From Solea solea (lineage: Eukaryota; Chordata; Actinopteri; Pleuronectiformes; Soleidae), in contig NC_081134.1 of the NCBI RefSeq assembly GCF_958295425.1, positions 6,694,054 to 6,758,053 of the forward strand: 64,000 bases of DNA. The letters run 5' to 3'. The notes beneath the pieces are model-generated. The model was not told where the DNA came from, did no database searches, and saw only the letters and a list, made by a program, of their open reading frames with translations. A program made the translations under genes and the position numbers. Shown here piece after piece: positions 38,256 through 48,961 of the stretch (positions within the stretch are counted from its first letter, which is position 1; every line of letters begins with the position of its first letter).

Positions 38256-39396
38256 ATGTCGTCTGAAAAAAGTCATATTATAGTATGTTGTCCAAACTCA
38301 CCAAAGAAAAGTTATAGTATAATATGTCGTCAAAAAAGTAATTGTATAGTATGTCGTCCAAAATCGGTCAAAAAAGTCATAGTATAGTATGTCGTCCAAA
38401 ATAGGTCAACAAAGTCATTGTATAGTATGTCGTCCAAAATCGGGCAAAAAGTCATAGTATAGTATGTCGTCCAAAAAAATCATAGTATTGTATGTCGTCC
38501 AAAATCGGTCAAAAAAGTCATAGTATAGTATGTCGTCCAAAATCGGTCAAAAAAGTCATAGTATTGCATGTCGTCCAAAATTGGTCAAAAAAGTCATAGT
38601 ATAGTATGTCGTCCAAAATCGGTCAAAAAAGTAATAGTATTGCATGTCGTCCAAAATTGGTCAAAAAAGTCATAGTATAGTATGTCGTCCAAAATCTGTC
38701 AAAAAAGTCATAGTATTGCATGTCGTCCAAAATCGGTCAAAAAAGTCATAGTATAGTATGTCGTCCAAAAAAGTCATAGTATTGTATGTCGTCCGAAATC
38801 GGTCAAAAAAGTCAGAGTATTGTATGTCGTCCAAAATCTGTCAAAAAAGTCATAGTATAGTATGTCGTCCAAAATCAGTCAAAAAAGTCATAGTATACTC
38901 TGTCGTCCAAAAAAGTCATAGTATTGTATGTCGTCCGAAATCGGTCAAAAGAGTCATAGTATTGTATGTCGTCCAAAATCGGTCAAAAAAGTCATAGTAT
39001 AGTAAGTCGTCCAAATCGGTCAAAAAAGGAAATGTATAGTATGTCGTCCAAAATCGGTCAAAAAAGTCATAGTATAGTATGTCGTCCGAAATCGGTCAAA
39101 AAAGTCATAGTATTGTATGTCGTCCAAAATCGGTCAAAAAAGTCATAGTATAGTATGTCGTCCAAAATCAGTCAAAAAAGTCATAGTATACTATGTCGTC
39201 CAAAATCACCAAAAAAAGTCATAGTATTGTTTGTCGTCCAAAATCGGTCAAAAAAGTCATAGTATAGTATGTCGTCCAAAATCAGTCAAAAAAGTCATAG
39301 TATACTATGTCGTCCAAAATCACCAAAAAAAGTCATAGTATTGTTTGTCGTCCAAAATCGGTCAAAAAAGTCATAGTATAGTATGTCGTCCAAAAT

Positions 39397-39475
39397 TTCC
39401 CATACTAAAGTTTGTGAGATCAAGTCCCATCCCGAGCAACCGTGTTGTTGTCTTTCTGGAAAACATAGTATGTCG
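39397..39475 (+). pseudogene. tRNA-Arg-like module, 5'-truncated copy a
   Basis: Satellite sequence GTCGTCCAAAAT joins directly to TTCCCATACTAAAG, so the A-box half is missing and only the anticodon 3' side and T-arm-like part remain. The same junction recurs at 42966. Confidence 0.7.
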
Positions 39476-39929
39476 TCTGAAAAAAGTCATATTATAGTAT
39501 GTTGTCCAAAATCACCAAAGAAAAGTCATAGTATAGTATGTCGTCAAAAAAGTAATTGTATAGTATGTCGTCCAAAATCGGTCAAAAAAGTCATAGTATA
39601 GTATGTCGTCCAAAATAGGTCAAAAAGTCATAGTATAGTATGTCGTCCAAAAAAGTCATAGTATTGTATGTCGTCCAAAATTGGTCAAAAAAGTCATAGT
39701 ATAGTATGTCGTCCAAAATTGGTCAAAAAAGTCATAGTATAGTATGTCGTCCAAAATCGGTCAAAAAAGTCATAGTATAGTATGTCGTCCAAAATCGGTC
39801 AAAAAAGTCATAGTATAGTATGTCGTCCAAAATCGGTCAAAAAGTCATACTATTGCATGTCGTCCAAAATCGGTCAAAAAAGTCATAGTATAGTATGTCG
39901 TCCAAAATCGGTCAAAAAAGTCATAGGAT

Positions 39930-40087
39930 AGTATTTCTTTAGAAATGTGACAAAAAGGAAATGTGTTAGAGAGTCAGAGTTATCCCCAGTGGCCTCATGG
40001 ATAAGACACTGGTTTCCCATACTAAAGATTGTGAGATCAAGTCCCATCCCGAGCAACCGTGTTATTGTCTTTCTGGAAAACATAGTA
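39930..40087 (+). pseudogene. tRNA-Arg-like module 2 in the satellite
   Basis: The tRNA-like core is 39984-40059. In order it has CCCCAG (acceptor side), TG, GCCT/AGAC (D stem) around CATGGATA, CTGGT and ACTAA around loop TTCCCAT (anticodon position CCC), a five-base variable region AGATT, and GTGAG/CCCAT around ATCAAGT (T arm). This follows vertebrate tRNA-Arg(CCU) closely up to the anticodon stem. The 3' acceptor strand and T stem are degraded, so it should not be a working tRNA. The A-box-like TGGCCTCATGG is good; the B-box-like AGATCAAGTCC is weak. Confidence 0.75.
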
Positions 40088-40719
40088 TGTCGTCTGAAAA
40101 AAGTTATATTATAGTATGTTGTCCAAAATCACCAAAGAAAAGTCATAGTATAGTATGTCGTCAAAAAAGTAATTGTATAGTATGTCGTCCAAAATCGGTC
40201 AAAAAATTCCGAAATCGGTCAAAAAAGTCAAGAAAGTCATAGTTTAGTATATCGTCCAAAATCACCAAAGAAAAGTCATAGTATGTCGTCCAAAATCGAT
40301 CACAAAAGTCAAAGTATTGTATGTTGTCCAAAATTGGTCAGAAAGGTCATAGTATTGTATGTCATCCAAAATTGTCCAAAAAAAGTCATAGTATAGTATG
40401 TCGTCCAAAATCACCAAAAAAAGTCATAGTATTGTATGTTGCCCAAAATCGGTCAAAAAAGTCATAGTATAGTATGTCGTCCAAAATCACCAAAAAAAGT
40501 CATAGTATAGTATGTCATTCAAAAAGTCATAGTATAGTATGTCGTCCAAAATCGGTCAAAAAAGTCATAGTATTGTATGTCGTCCAAAATCGGTCAAAAA
40601 GTCATAGTATAGTATGTGGTCCAAAATCGGTCAAAAAAGTCATAGTATAGTATCTCGTCCAATATTGGTCAAAAAAGTCATAGTATAGTATCTCGTCCAA
40701 TATTGGTCAAAAAAGTCAT

Positions 40720-40889
40720 AGGATAGTATGTCTTTAGAAATGTGACAAAAAGGAAATGTGTTAGAGCGTCAGGGTTATCCCCAGTGGCCTCATGGATAAG
40801 ACACTGGTCTCCCATACTAAAGATTGTGAGATCAAGTCCCATCCAGAGCAACTGTGTTGTTGTCTTTCTTGGAAAACATAGTATGTCGT
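40720..40889 (+). pseudogene. tRNA-Arg-like module 3 in the satellite
   Basis: The core is 40779-40854, with loop CTCCCAT in place of TTCCCAT and a 3' part ATCCAGAGCAACTG. The flanks match the other modules (ATGTGACAAAAAGGAAATG before, GTCTTTCTTGGAAAAC after). Confidence 0.75.
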
Positions 40890-41529
40890 CCGAAAAAGTC
40901 TTATTATACTATGTCTTCAAAAAAAAGTCATAGTATATAAGTCGTCCAAAATCGGTCAAAAAAGTTATAGTATTGTATGTCGTCCGAAATTGGTCAAAAA
41001 GGTCATAGTATAGTATGTCGTCCAAAATCGGTCAAAAAAGTCATAGTATAGTATGTCGTCCAAAATCGATCAAAAAAGTCATAGTATTGTATGTCGTCGA
41101 AAATCACCAAAAAAGTCATTGTATAGTATGTCGTCCAAAATCGGTCAAAAAAGTCATAGTGTAGTATGTCGTCCAAAAAAGTCATAGTATTGTATGTCGT
41201 CCGAAATCGGTCAAAAAAGTCATAGTATTGTATGTCGTCCAAAATCGGTCAAAAAAGTCATAGTATAGTATGTCGTCCAAAATCGGTCAAAAAAGTCATA
41301 GTATAGTATGCCGTCCAAAATCGGTCAAAGAAGTCATAGTATAGTATGTCGTCCAAAGTCGGTCAAAAAAGTCCTAGTATTGTATGTCGTCCAAAATCGG
41401 TCAGAAAAGTCATAGTATCGTATGTTGTCCAAAGTCACCAAAGAAAAGTCATAGTATAGTATGTCGTCCAAAATCGGTCAAAAAAGTCATAGTATAGTAT
41501 GTCGTCCAAAATCAGTCAAAAAAGTCATA

Positions 41530-41694
41530 GGATAGTATTTCTTTCGAAGTGTGACCAAAACAAAATGTGTTAGAGAGTCAGAGTTTTCCCCAGTGGCCTC
41601 ATGGATAAGACACTGGTCTCCCATACTAAAGATTGTGAGATCAAGTCCCATCCATAGCAACCGTGTTGTTGTCTTTCTGGAAAACATAGTATGT
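41530..41694 (+). pseudogene. tRNA-Arg-like module 4 in the satellite
   Basis: The core is 41588-41663, with loop CTCCCAT and 3' part CATCCATAGCAACCG. The module belongs to the block repeated 2082 bp downstream, as module 6. Confidence 0.75.
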
Positions 41695-42204
41695 TGTCCG
41701 AAAAAGTCTTATTATACTATGTCTTCAAAGGAAGTCATAGTATAGTATGTCGTCCAAAATCGGTCAAAAAAGTCATAGTATAGTATGTCGTCCAAAATCT
41801 CTCAAAAAAAGTCATAGTATAGTATGTCGTCCAAAATCACCAAAAAAAAGTCATAGTATAGTATGTCGTCCAAAGTCGGTCAAAAAAGTCCTAGTATTGT
41901 ATGTCGTCCAAAATCGGTCAGAAAAGTCATAGTATAGTATGTCGTCCAAAATCTCTCAAAAAAAGTCATAGTATAGTATGTCGTCCAAAATTGGTCAAAA
42001 AAGTCATAGTATAGTATGTCGTCCAAAATCTCTCAAAAAAAGTCATAGTATAGTATGTCGTCCAAAATTGGTCAAAAAAGTCATAGTATTGTATGTCTTC
42101 CAAAATCGGTCAAAAAAGTCATAGTATTGCATGTCGTCCAAAATCGGTCAAAAAAGTCATAGTATAGTATGTCGTCCAAAATCGGTCAAAAAAGTCATAG
42201 GATA

Positions 42205-42362
42205 GTATTTCTTTAGAAATGTGACAAAAAGGTAATGTGTTAGAGAGTCAGAGTTATCCCCAGTGGCCTCATGGATAAGACACTGGTTTCCCATACTAAA
42301 GATTGTGAGATCAAGTCCCATCCCGAGCAACCGTGTTATTGTCTTTCTGGAAAACATAGTAT
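42205..42362 (+). pseudogene. tRNA-Arg-like module 5 in the satellite
   Basis: The core is 42258-42333 and is the same as module 2 over the core. It lies 2274 bp from that module, inside a duplicated block. Confidence 0.75.
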
Positions 42363-42965
42363 GTCGTCTGAAAAAAGTTATATTATAGTATGTTGTCCAA
42401 AATCACCAAAGAAAAGTCATAGTATAGTATGTCGTCAAAAAAGTAATTGTATAGTATGTCGTCCAAAATCAGTCAAAAAAGTCATAGTATAGTATGTCGT
42501 CCAAAATCACCAAAAAAAAGTCATAGTATAGTATGTCGTCCAAAGTCGGTCAAAAAAGTCCCAGTATTGTATGTCGTCCAAAATCGGTCAGAAAAGTCAT
42601 AGTATCGTATGTTGTCCAAAGTCACCAAAGAAAAGTCATAGTATAGTATGTCGTCCGAAATCGGTCAAAAAAGTCATAGTATTGTATGTCGTCCAAAATC
42701 GGTCAAAAAAGTCATAGTATATAGTATGTCGTCCAAAATCAGTCAAAAAAGTCATAGTATACTATGTCGTCCAAAATCACCAAAAAAAGTCATAGTATTG
42801 TATGTCGTCCAAAATCGGTCAAAAAAGTCATAGTATAGTATGTCGTCCAAAATCGGTCAAAAAAGTCATAGTATAGTATGTCGTCCAAAATCGGTCAAAA
42901 AAGTCATAGTATTGCATGTCGTCCAAAATCGGTCAAAAAAGTCATAGTATAGTATGTCGTCCAAA

Positions 42966-43040
42966 ATTTCCCATACTAAAGATTGTGAGATCAAGTCCCA
43001 TCCCGAGCAACCGTGTTGTTGTCTTTCTGGAAAATATAGT
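42966..43040 (+). pseudogene. tRNA-Arg-like module, 5'-truncated copy b
   Basis: It has the same satellite/module junction as copy a (GTCGTCCAAAAT joined to TTCCCATACTAAAG). A single deletion event followed by block amplification is the simplest explanation. Confidence 0.7.
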
Positions 43041-43611
43041 ATGTCGTCTGAAAAAAGTCATATTATAGTATGCTGTCCAAAATCACCAAAGAAAAGTCAT
43101 AGTATAGTATGTCGTCAAAAAAGTAATTGTATAGTATGTCGTCCAAAATCGGTCAAAAAAGTCATAGTATAGTATGTCGTCCAAAATAGGTCAACAAAGT
43201 TATTGTATAGTATGTCGTCCAAAATTGGTCAAAAAGTCATAGTATAGTATGTCGTCCAAAAAAGTCATAGTATTGTATGTCGTCCGAAATCGGTCAAAAA
43301 AGTCATAGTATTGTATGTCGTCCAAAATCGGTCAAAAAAGTCATAGTATAGTATGTCGTCCAAAATCAGTCAAAAAAGTCATAGTATACTATGTCGTCCA
43401 AAATCACCAAAAAAAGTCATAGTATTGTATGTCGTCCAAAATCAGTCAAAAAAGTCATAGTATAGTATGTCGTCCAAAATCGGTCAAAAAAGTCATAGTA
43501 TAGTATGTCGTCCAAAGTCGGTCAAAAAAGTCCTAGTATTGTATGTCGTCCGAAATCGGTCAGAAAAGTCATAGTATAGTATGTCGACCAAAATCAGTCA
43601 AAAAAGTCATA

Positions 43612-43775
43612 GGATAGTATTTCTTTAGAAGTGTGACAAAAACAAAATGTGTTAGAGAGTCAGAGTTTTCCCCAGTGGCCTCATGGATAAGACACTGGTC
43701 TCCCATACTAAAGATTGTGAGATCAAGTCCCATCCAAAGCAACCGTGTTGTTGTCTTTCTGGAAAACATAGTATG
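43612..43775 (+). pseudogene. tRNA-Arg-like module 6 in the satellite
   Basis: The core is 43670-43746, with loop CTCCCAT and 3' part CATCCAAAGCAACCG. It is the last module; none occurs in the right 8 kb of the array. Confidence 0.75.
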
Positions 43776-46213
43776 TTGTCCGAAAAAGTCTTATTATACT
43801 ATGTCTTCAAAGGAAGTCATAGTATAGTATGTCGTCCAAAATCGGTCAAAAAAAGTCATAGTATAGTATGTCGTCCAAAATCTCTCAAAAAAAGTCATAG
43901 TATAGTATGTCGTCCAAAATCACCAAAAAAATTCATAGTATTGTATGTCGTCCAAAATCGGTCAAAAAAGTCATAGTATAGTATGTCGTCCAAAATTGGT
44001 CAAAAAAGTCATAGTATTGTATGTCTTCCAAAATCGGTCAAAAAAGTCATAGTATTGTATGTCGTCCAAAATCGGTCAAAAAAGTCATAGTATAGTATGT
44101 CGTCCAAAATGAGACAAAAAGTCATAATGTAGTATGTTGTTAAAAATCAGTCAAAAAAGTCATAATATAATATGTCGTCCAAAATCACCATAAGAAGTCA
44201 TAGTATAGTAAGTTGTCCAAAATCGGTCAAAAAAGTCATAGTATTGTATGTCGTCCAAAATCAGTCAAAAAAGTCATAGTATTGTATGTCGTCCAAAATC
44301 AGTCAAAAAAGTCATAGTATAGTATGTCGTCCAAAATCACCAAAGAAAAGTCATAGTATAGTATGTCGTCTAAAATGAGACAAAAAAGTCATAGTATTGT
44401 ATGTCGTCCAAAATCGGTCAAAAAAGTCATAGTATAGTATGTTGTCCAAAGTCACCAAAGAAAAGTCATAGAATAGTATGTCGTCCAAAATCAGTCAAAA
44501 AAGTCATAGTATTCTATCTCGTCCAAAATAGGTAAAAAAAGTCATAGTATAGTATGTCATCCAAAATTGGTCAAAAAAGTCATAGTATTGTATGTCGTCC
44601 AAAGTCGGTCAAAAAAGTCATAGTATAGTATGTCGTCCAAAATCAGTCAAAAAAGTCATAGTGATGTATGTCGTCCAAAATCGGTCAAAAAAGTCATAGT
44701 ATAGTATGTCTTCCAAAATCGGTCAAAAAAGTCATAGTATAGTATGGCGTCCAAAATCACCGAAAAAAGTCATAGTATAGTATGGCGTCCAAAATCACCG
44801 AAAAAAGTCATAGTATAGTATGTCATCCAAAATCCGTCAAAAAGTCATAGTATTGTATGTCGTCCAAAATCGGTCAAAGAATTCATATAATTGTATGTTA
44901 TCCAAAATCAGTCAAAAAAGTCATAGTATTGTATGTCGTCCAAAATCGGTCAAAAAAGTCATAGTATTGTATGTCGTCCAAAATCGGTCAAAAAAGTCAT
45001 AGTATAGTATGTCGTCCAAAATCGGTCAAAAAAGTCATAGTATAGTATGTCTTCCAAAATTGGTCAAAAAAGTCATAGTATTGTATGTCGTCCAAAATCG
45101 GTCAAAAAAGTCATAGTATAGTATGTTGCCCAAGGTCACCAAAGGAAAGTAATAGTATAGTTTGTCGTCCAAAATCAGTCAAAAAAGTCATAGTATTGTA
45201 TGTCGTCCAAAATCCGTCAAAAAAGTCATAGTATAGTATGTCGTCCAAAGTCACCAAAGAAAAGTCATAGTATTGTATGTTGTCCAAAATCCGTCAAAAA
45301 GTCATAGTATAGTATGTCGTCCAAAATCGTTAAAAAAAGTCATAGTATAGTATGTCGTCCAAAATCCGTCAAAAAAGTCATAGAATAGTATGTTGTCCAA
45401 AGTCACCAAAGAAAAGTCATAGTATAGTATGTCGTCCAAAATCAGTCAAAAAGTCATAGTATTGTATGTCGTCCAAAATCGGTCTAAAAAGTCATAGTAT
45501 TGTATGTCGTCCAAAATCGGTCAAAAAAGTCATAGTATAGTATGTCATCCAAAATCGGTCAAAAAAGTCATAGTATAGTATGTCGTCCAAAATTGGTCAA
45601 AAAAGTCCTAGTATAGTATGTCGTCCAAAATGAGACAAAAAGTCATAATGTAGTATGTCGTTAAAAATCAGTCAAAAAAGTCATATTATAATATGTCGTC
45701 CAAAATCAGTCAAAAAAGTCATAGTATTGTATGTCGTCCAAAATCAGTCAAAAAAGTCATAGTATAGTATGTCGTCCAAAATCGCCAAAGAAAAGTCATA
45801 GTAAAGTATGTCGTCTAAAATCAGTCAAAAAAGTCATAGTATTGTATGTCGTCCAAAATCGGTCAAAAAAGTCATAGTATAGTATGTTGTCCAAAGTCAC
45901 CAAAGAAAAGTCATAGTAAAGTATGTCGTCTAAAATCAGTCAAAAAAGTCATAGTATTGTATGTCGTCCAAAATCAGTCAAAAAAGTCATAGTATTGTAT
46001 GTCGTCCAAAATCGGTCAAAAAATTCATATAATTGTATGTTATCCAAAATCAGTCAAAAAAGTCATAGTATAGTATGTCTTCCAAGATCAGTAAAAAAAG
46101 TCATAGTATAGGATGTTGTCCAAAATGAGACAAAAAAGTCATAATATACAGTAGTATGTCGTTACAAATCAGTCAAAAATGTCATATTATAATATGTCGT
46201 CCAAAATCACCAT

Positions 46214-46434
46214 TTGTATTTATTTGTATTTATTTATTTGCACCATAAAAAAAACGACAATACAAAAAACAGAAATTGAAGAAGAATAATAAGTGCAGGA
46301 GAGGTTAAAAAACCCTACATGGGCTTATAAGAAGCACCTCCCCAAGAAATATACACATTCAAAGGATAAATCAACAACAACAACAATAGGAGAAAGCAAC
46401 AACAAATAACAACAAAAAAGGAAGCAATACAAGT
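46214..46434 (-). mobile_element. 5'-truncated LINE-like insertion inside the satellite
   Basis: This 221-bp segment interrupts a satellite unit and is flanked by ACCAT at 46209-46213 and 46435-46439; uninterrupted copies of the unit read AAATCACCATAAGAAGTC with ACCAT once. On the minus strand it reads through GGAGGTGCTTCTTATAAGCC and GGGTTTTTTAACCTCTCCTG and ends in an AAATA/AAATAC-rich tail, as expected for a LINE 3' UTR. It has no coding sequence. The clade is not resolved. Confidence 0.7.
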
Positions 46435-46537
46435 ACCATAAGAAGTCATAGTATAGTATGTCGTCCAAAATCGGTCAAAAAAGTCATAGTATAGTATGTC
46501 GTCCAAAATTGGTCAAAAAAGTCCTAGTATAGTATTT

Positions 46538-48961
46538 CGTCCAAAATGAGACAAAAAGTCATAATGTAGTATGTCGTTAAAAATCAGTCAAAAAAGTCAT
46601 ATAATATGTCGTCCAAAATCACCATTAGAAGTCATAGTATAGTATATCGTCCAAAATCGGTCAAAAAAGTCATAGTATTGTATGTCGTCCAAAATCGGTC
46701 AAAAAAGTCATAGTATAGTATGTTGTCCAAAGTCACCAAAGAAAAGTCATAGTATTGTCGGTCGTCCAAAATCGGTCAAAAAGTCATAGTATAGTATGTC
46801 GTCCAAAATCGGTCAAAAAAGTCATAGTATAGTATGTCGTCCAAAATTGGTCAAAAAAGTCATAGTATAGTAAGTCGTCCAAAATCGGTCAAAAAGTCAT
46901 AGTATAGTATGTCGTCTAAAATCAGTCAAAAAAGTCATAGTATTGTATGTCGTCCAAAATCGGTCAAAAAGTCATAGTATAGTATGTCGTCTAAAATCAG
47001 TCAAAAAAGTCATAGTATTGTATGTCGTCTAAAATCAGTCAAAAAAGTCATAGTATTGTATGTCGTCCAAAATCGGTCAAAAAGTCATAGTATAGTATGT
47101 TGTCCAAAGTCACCAAAGAAAAGTCATAGTATAGTATGTCGTCCAAAATCAGTCAAAAAAGTCATAGTATTGTATGTCGTCCAAAATCGGTCAAAAAAGT
47201 CATAGTATAGTATGTCGTCCAAAATTGGTCAAAAAAGTCATAGTATAGTATGTCTTCCAAAATTAGTCAAAAAAGTCATAGTATAGTATGGCGTCCAAAA
47301 CCACCGAAAAAAGTCATAGTATAGTATGGCGTCCAAAATCACCGAAAAAAGTCATAGTATAGTATGTCATCCAAAATCCATCAATAAAGTCATAGTATTG
47401 TATGTCGTCCAAAATCGGTCAAAAAATTCATATAATTGTATGTTATCCAAAATCAGTCAAAAAAGTCATAGTATAGTATGTCTTCCAAGATCAGTCAAAA
47501 AAGTCATAGTATAGGATGTTGTCCAAAATGAGACAAAAAAGTCATAATATAGTATGTCGTTAAAAATCAGTCAAAAAAGTCATATTATAATATGTGGTCC
47601 AAAATCACCATAAGAAGTCATAGTATAGTATGTCGTCCAAAATCGGTCAAAAAAGTCATAGTATAGTATGTCGTCCAAAATTGGTCAAAAAAGTCCCAGT
47701 ATAGTATGTCGTCCAAAATGAGACAAAAAGTCATAATGTAGTATGTCGTTAAAAATCAGTCAAAAAAGTCATATTATAATATGTCGTCCAAAATCACCAT
47801 AAGAAGTCATAGTATAGTATATCGTCCAAAATCGGTCAAAAAAGTCATAGTATTGTATGTCGTCCAAAATCAGTCAAAAAGTCATAGTATTGTATGTCGT
47901 CCAAAATCGGTCAAAAAAGTCATAGTATCGTATGTTGTCCAAAGTCACCAAAGAAAAGTCATAGTATAGTATGTCGTCCAAAATCGGTCAAAAAAGTCAT
48001 AGTATTGTATGTCGTCCAAAATCGGTCAAAAAAGTCATAGTATAGTATGTCATCCAAAATCGGTCAAAAAAGTCATAGTATTGTATGTCGTCCAAAATCA
48101 GTCAAAAAGTCATAGTATTGTATGTCGTCCAAAATCGGTCAAAAAAGTCATAGTATCGTATGTTGTCCAAAGTCACCAAAGAAAAGTCATAGTATAGTAT
48201 GTCGTCCAAAATCGGTCAAAAAAGTCATAGTATTGTATGTCGTCCAAAATTGGTCAAAAAAGTCATAGTATAGTATGTCATCCAAAATCGGTCAAAAAAG
48301 TCATAGTATTGTATGTTGTCCAAAATGAGACAAAAAAGTCATAATATAGTATGTCGTTAAAAATCAGTCAAAAAAGTCATATTATAATATGTCGTCCAAA
48401 ATCACCATAAGAAGTCATAGTATAGTATGTCGTCCAAAATCGGTCAAAAAAGTCATAGTATAGTATATTGTCCAAAATTGGTCAAAAAAGTCATAGTATA
48501 GTAAGTCGTCCAAAATCCGTCAAAAAAGTCATAGTATAGTATGTCGTCCAAAATGAGACAAAAAAGTCATAATATAGTATGTCGTTAAAAATCAGTCAAA
48601 AAAGTCATAGTATTGTCGGTCGTCCAAAATCGGTCAAAAAGTCATAGTAAAGTATGTCGTCCAAAATCGGTCAAAAAAGTCATAGTATAGTATGTCTTCC
48701 AAAATTAGTCAAAAAAGTCATAGTATAGTATGGCGTCCAAAACCACCGAAAAAAGTCATAGTATAGTATGGCATCCAAAATCACCGAAAAAAGTCATAGT
48801 ATAGTATGTCATCCAAAATCCGTCAAAAAAGTCATAGTATTGTATGTCGTCCAAAATCGGTCAAAAAATTCATATAATTGTATGTTATCCGAAATCGGTC
48901 AAAAAAGTCATAGTATAGTATGTCGTCCAAAATTGGTCAAAAAAGTCATAGTATAGTATTT
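46538..48961 (+). repeat. Higher-order satellite block A (about 2424 bp)
   Basis: First copy of a tandem block that begins near CGTCCAAAATGAGACAAAAAG. Landmarks recur in block B at an offset of 2424 bp in the first part and 2429 bp after about 47670. The change comes from one extra TATAG in block B at about 50092. Confidence 0.85.

Larger units (their letters stand above)
37795..43780 (+). repeat. 38-bp satellite array, left domain with tRNA-like modules
   Basis: The left 6 kb of the satellite is made of head-to-tail units with the order TATGTCGTCC, then AAAA, TCGGTC, A6 and GTCATAGTATAG. The usual spacing from one TATGTCGTCC to the next is 38 bp. Common variants are TCAGTC, TTGGTC, CACCAAAGAA and a final TATTG in place of TATAG. 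The array starts near CATACTATTGTATGTCG at 37795. It is interrupted by six full and two truncated tRNA-like modules. Blocks recur at long range: about 39883-40160 matches about 42157-42434 (offset 2274), and about 41487-41745 matches 43569-43827 (offset 2082), so units were amplified in large blocks together with their modules. Confidence 0.95.

Noticed and set aside
39984..40059. Functional tRNA-Arg gene
   Set aside because: The acceptor 3' strand is broken, the T stem has mismatches, the B box is poor and the anticodon position reads CCC. It is tRNA-derived, not an intact gene.
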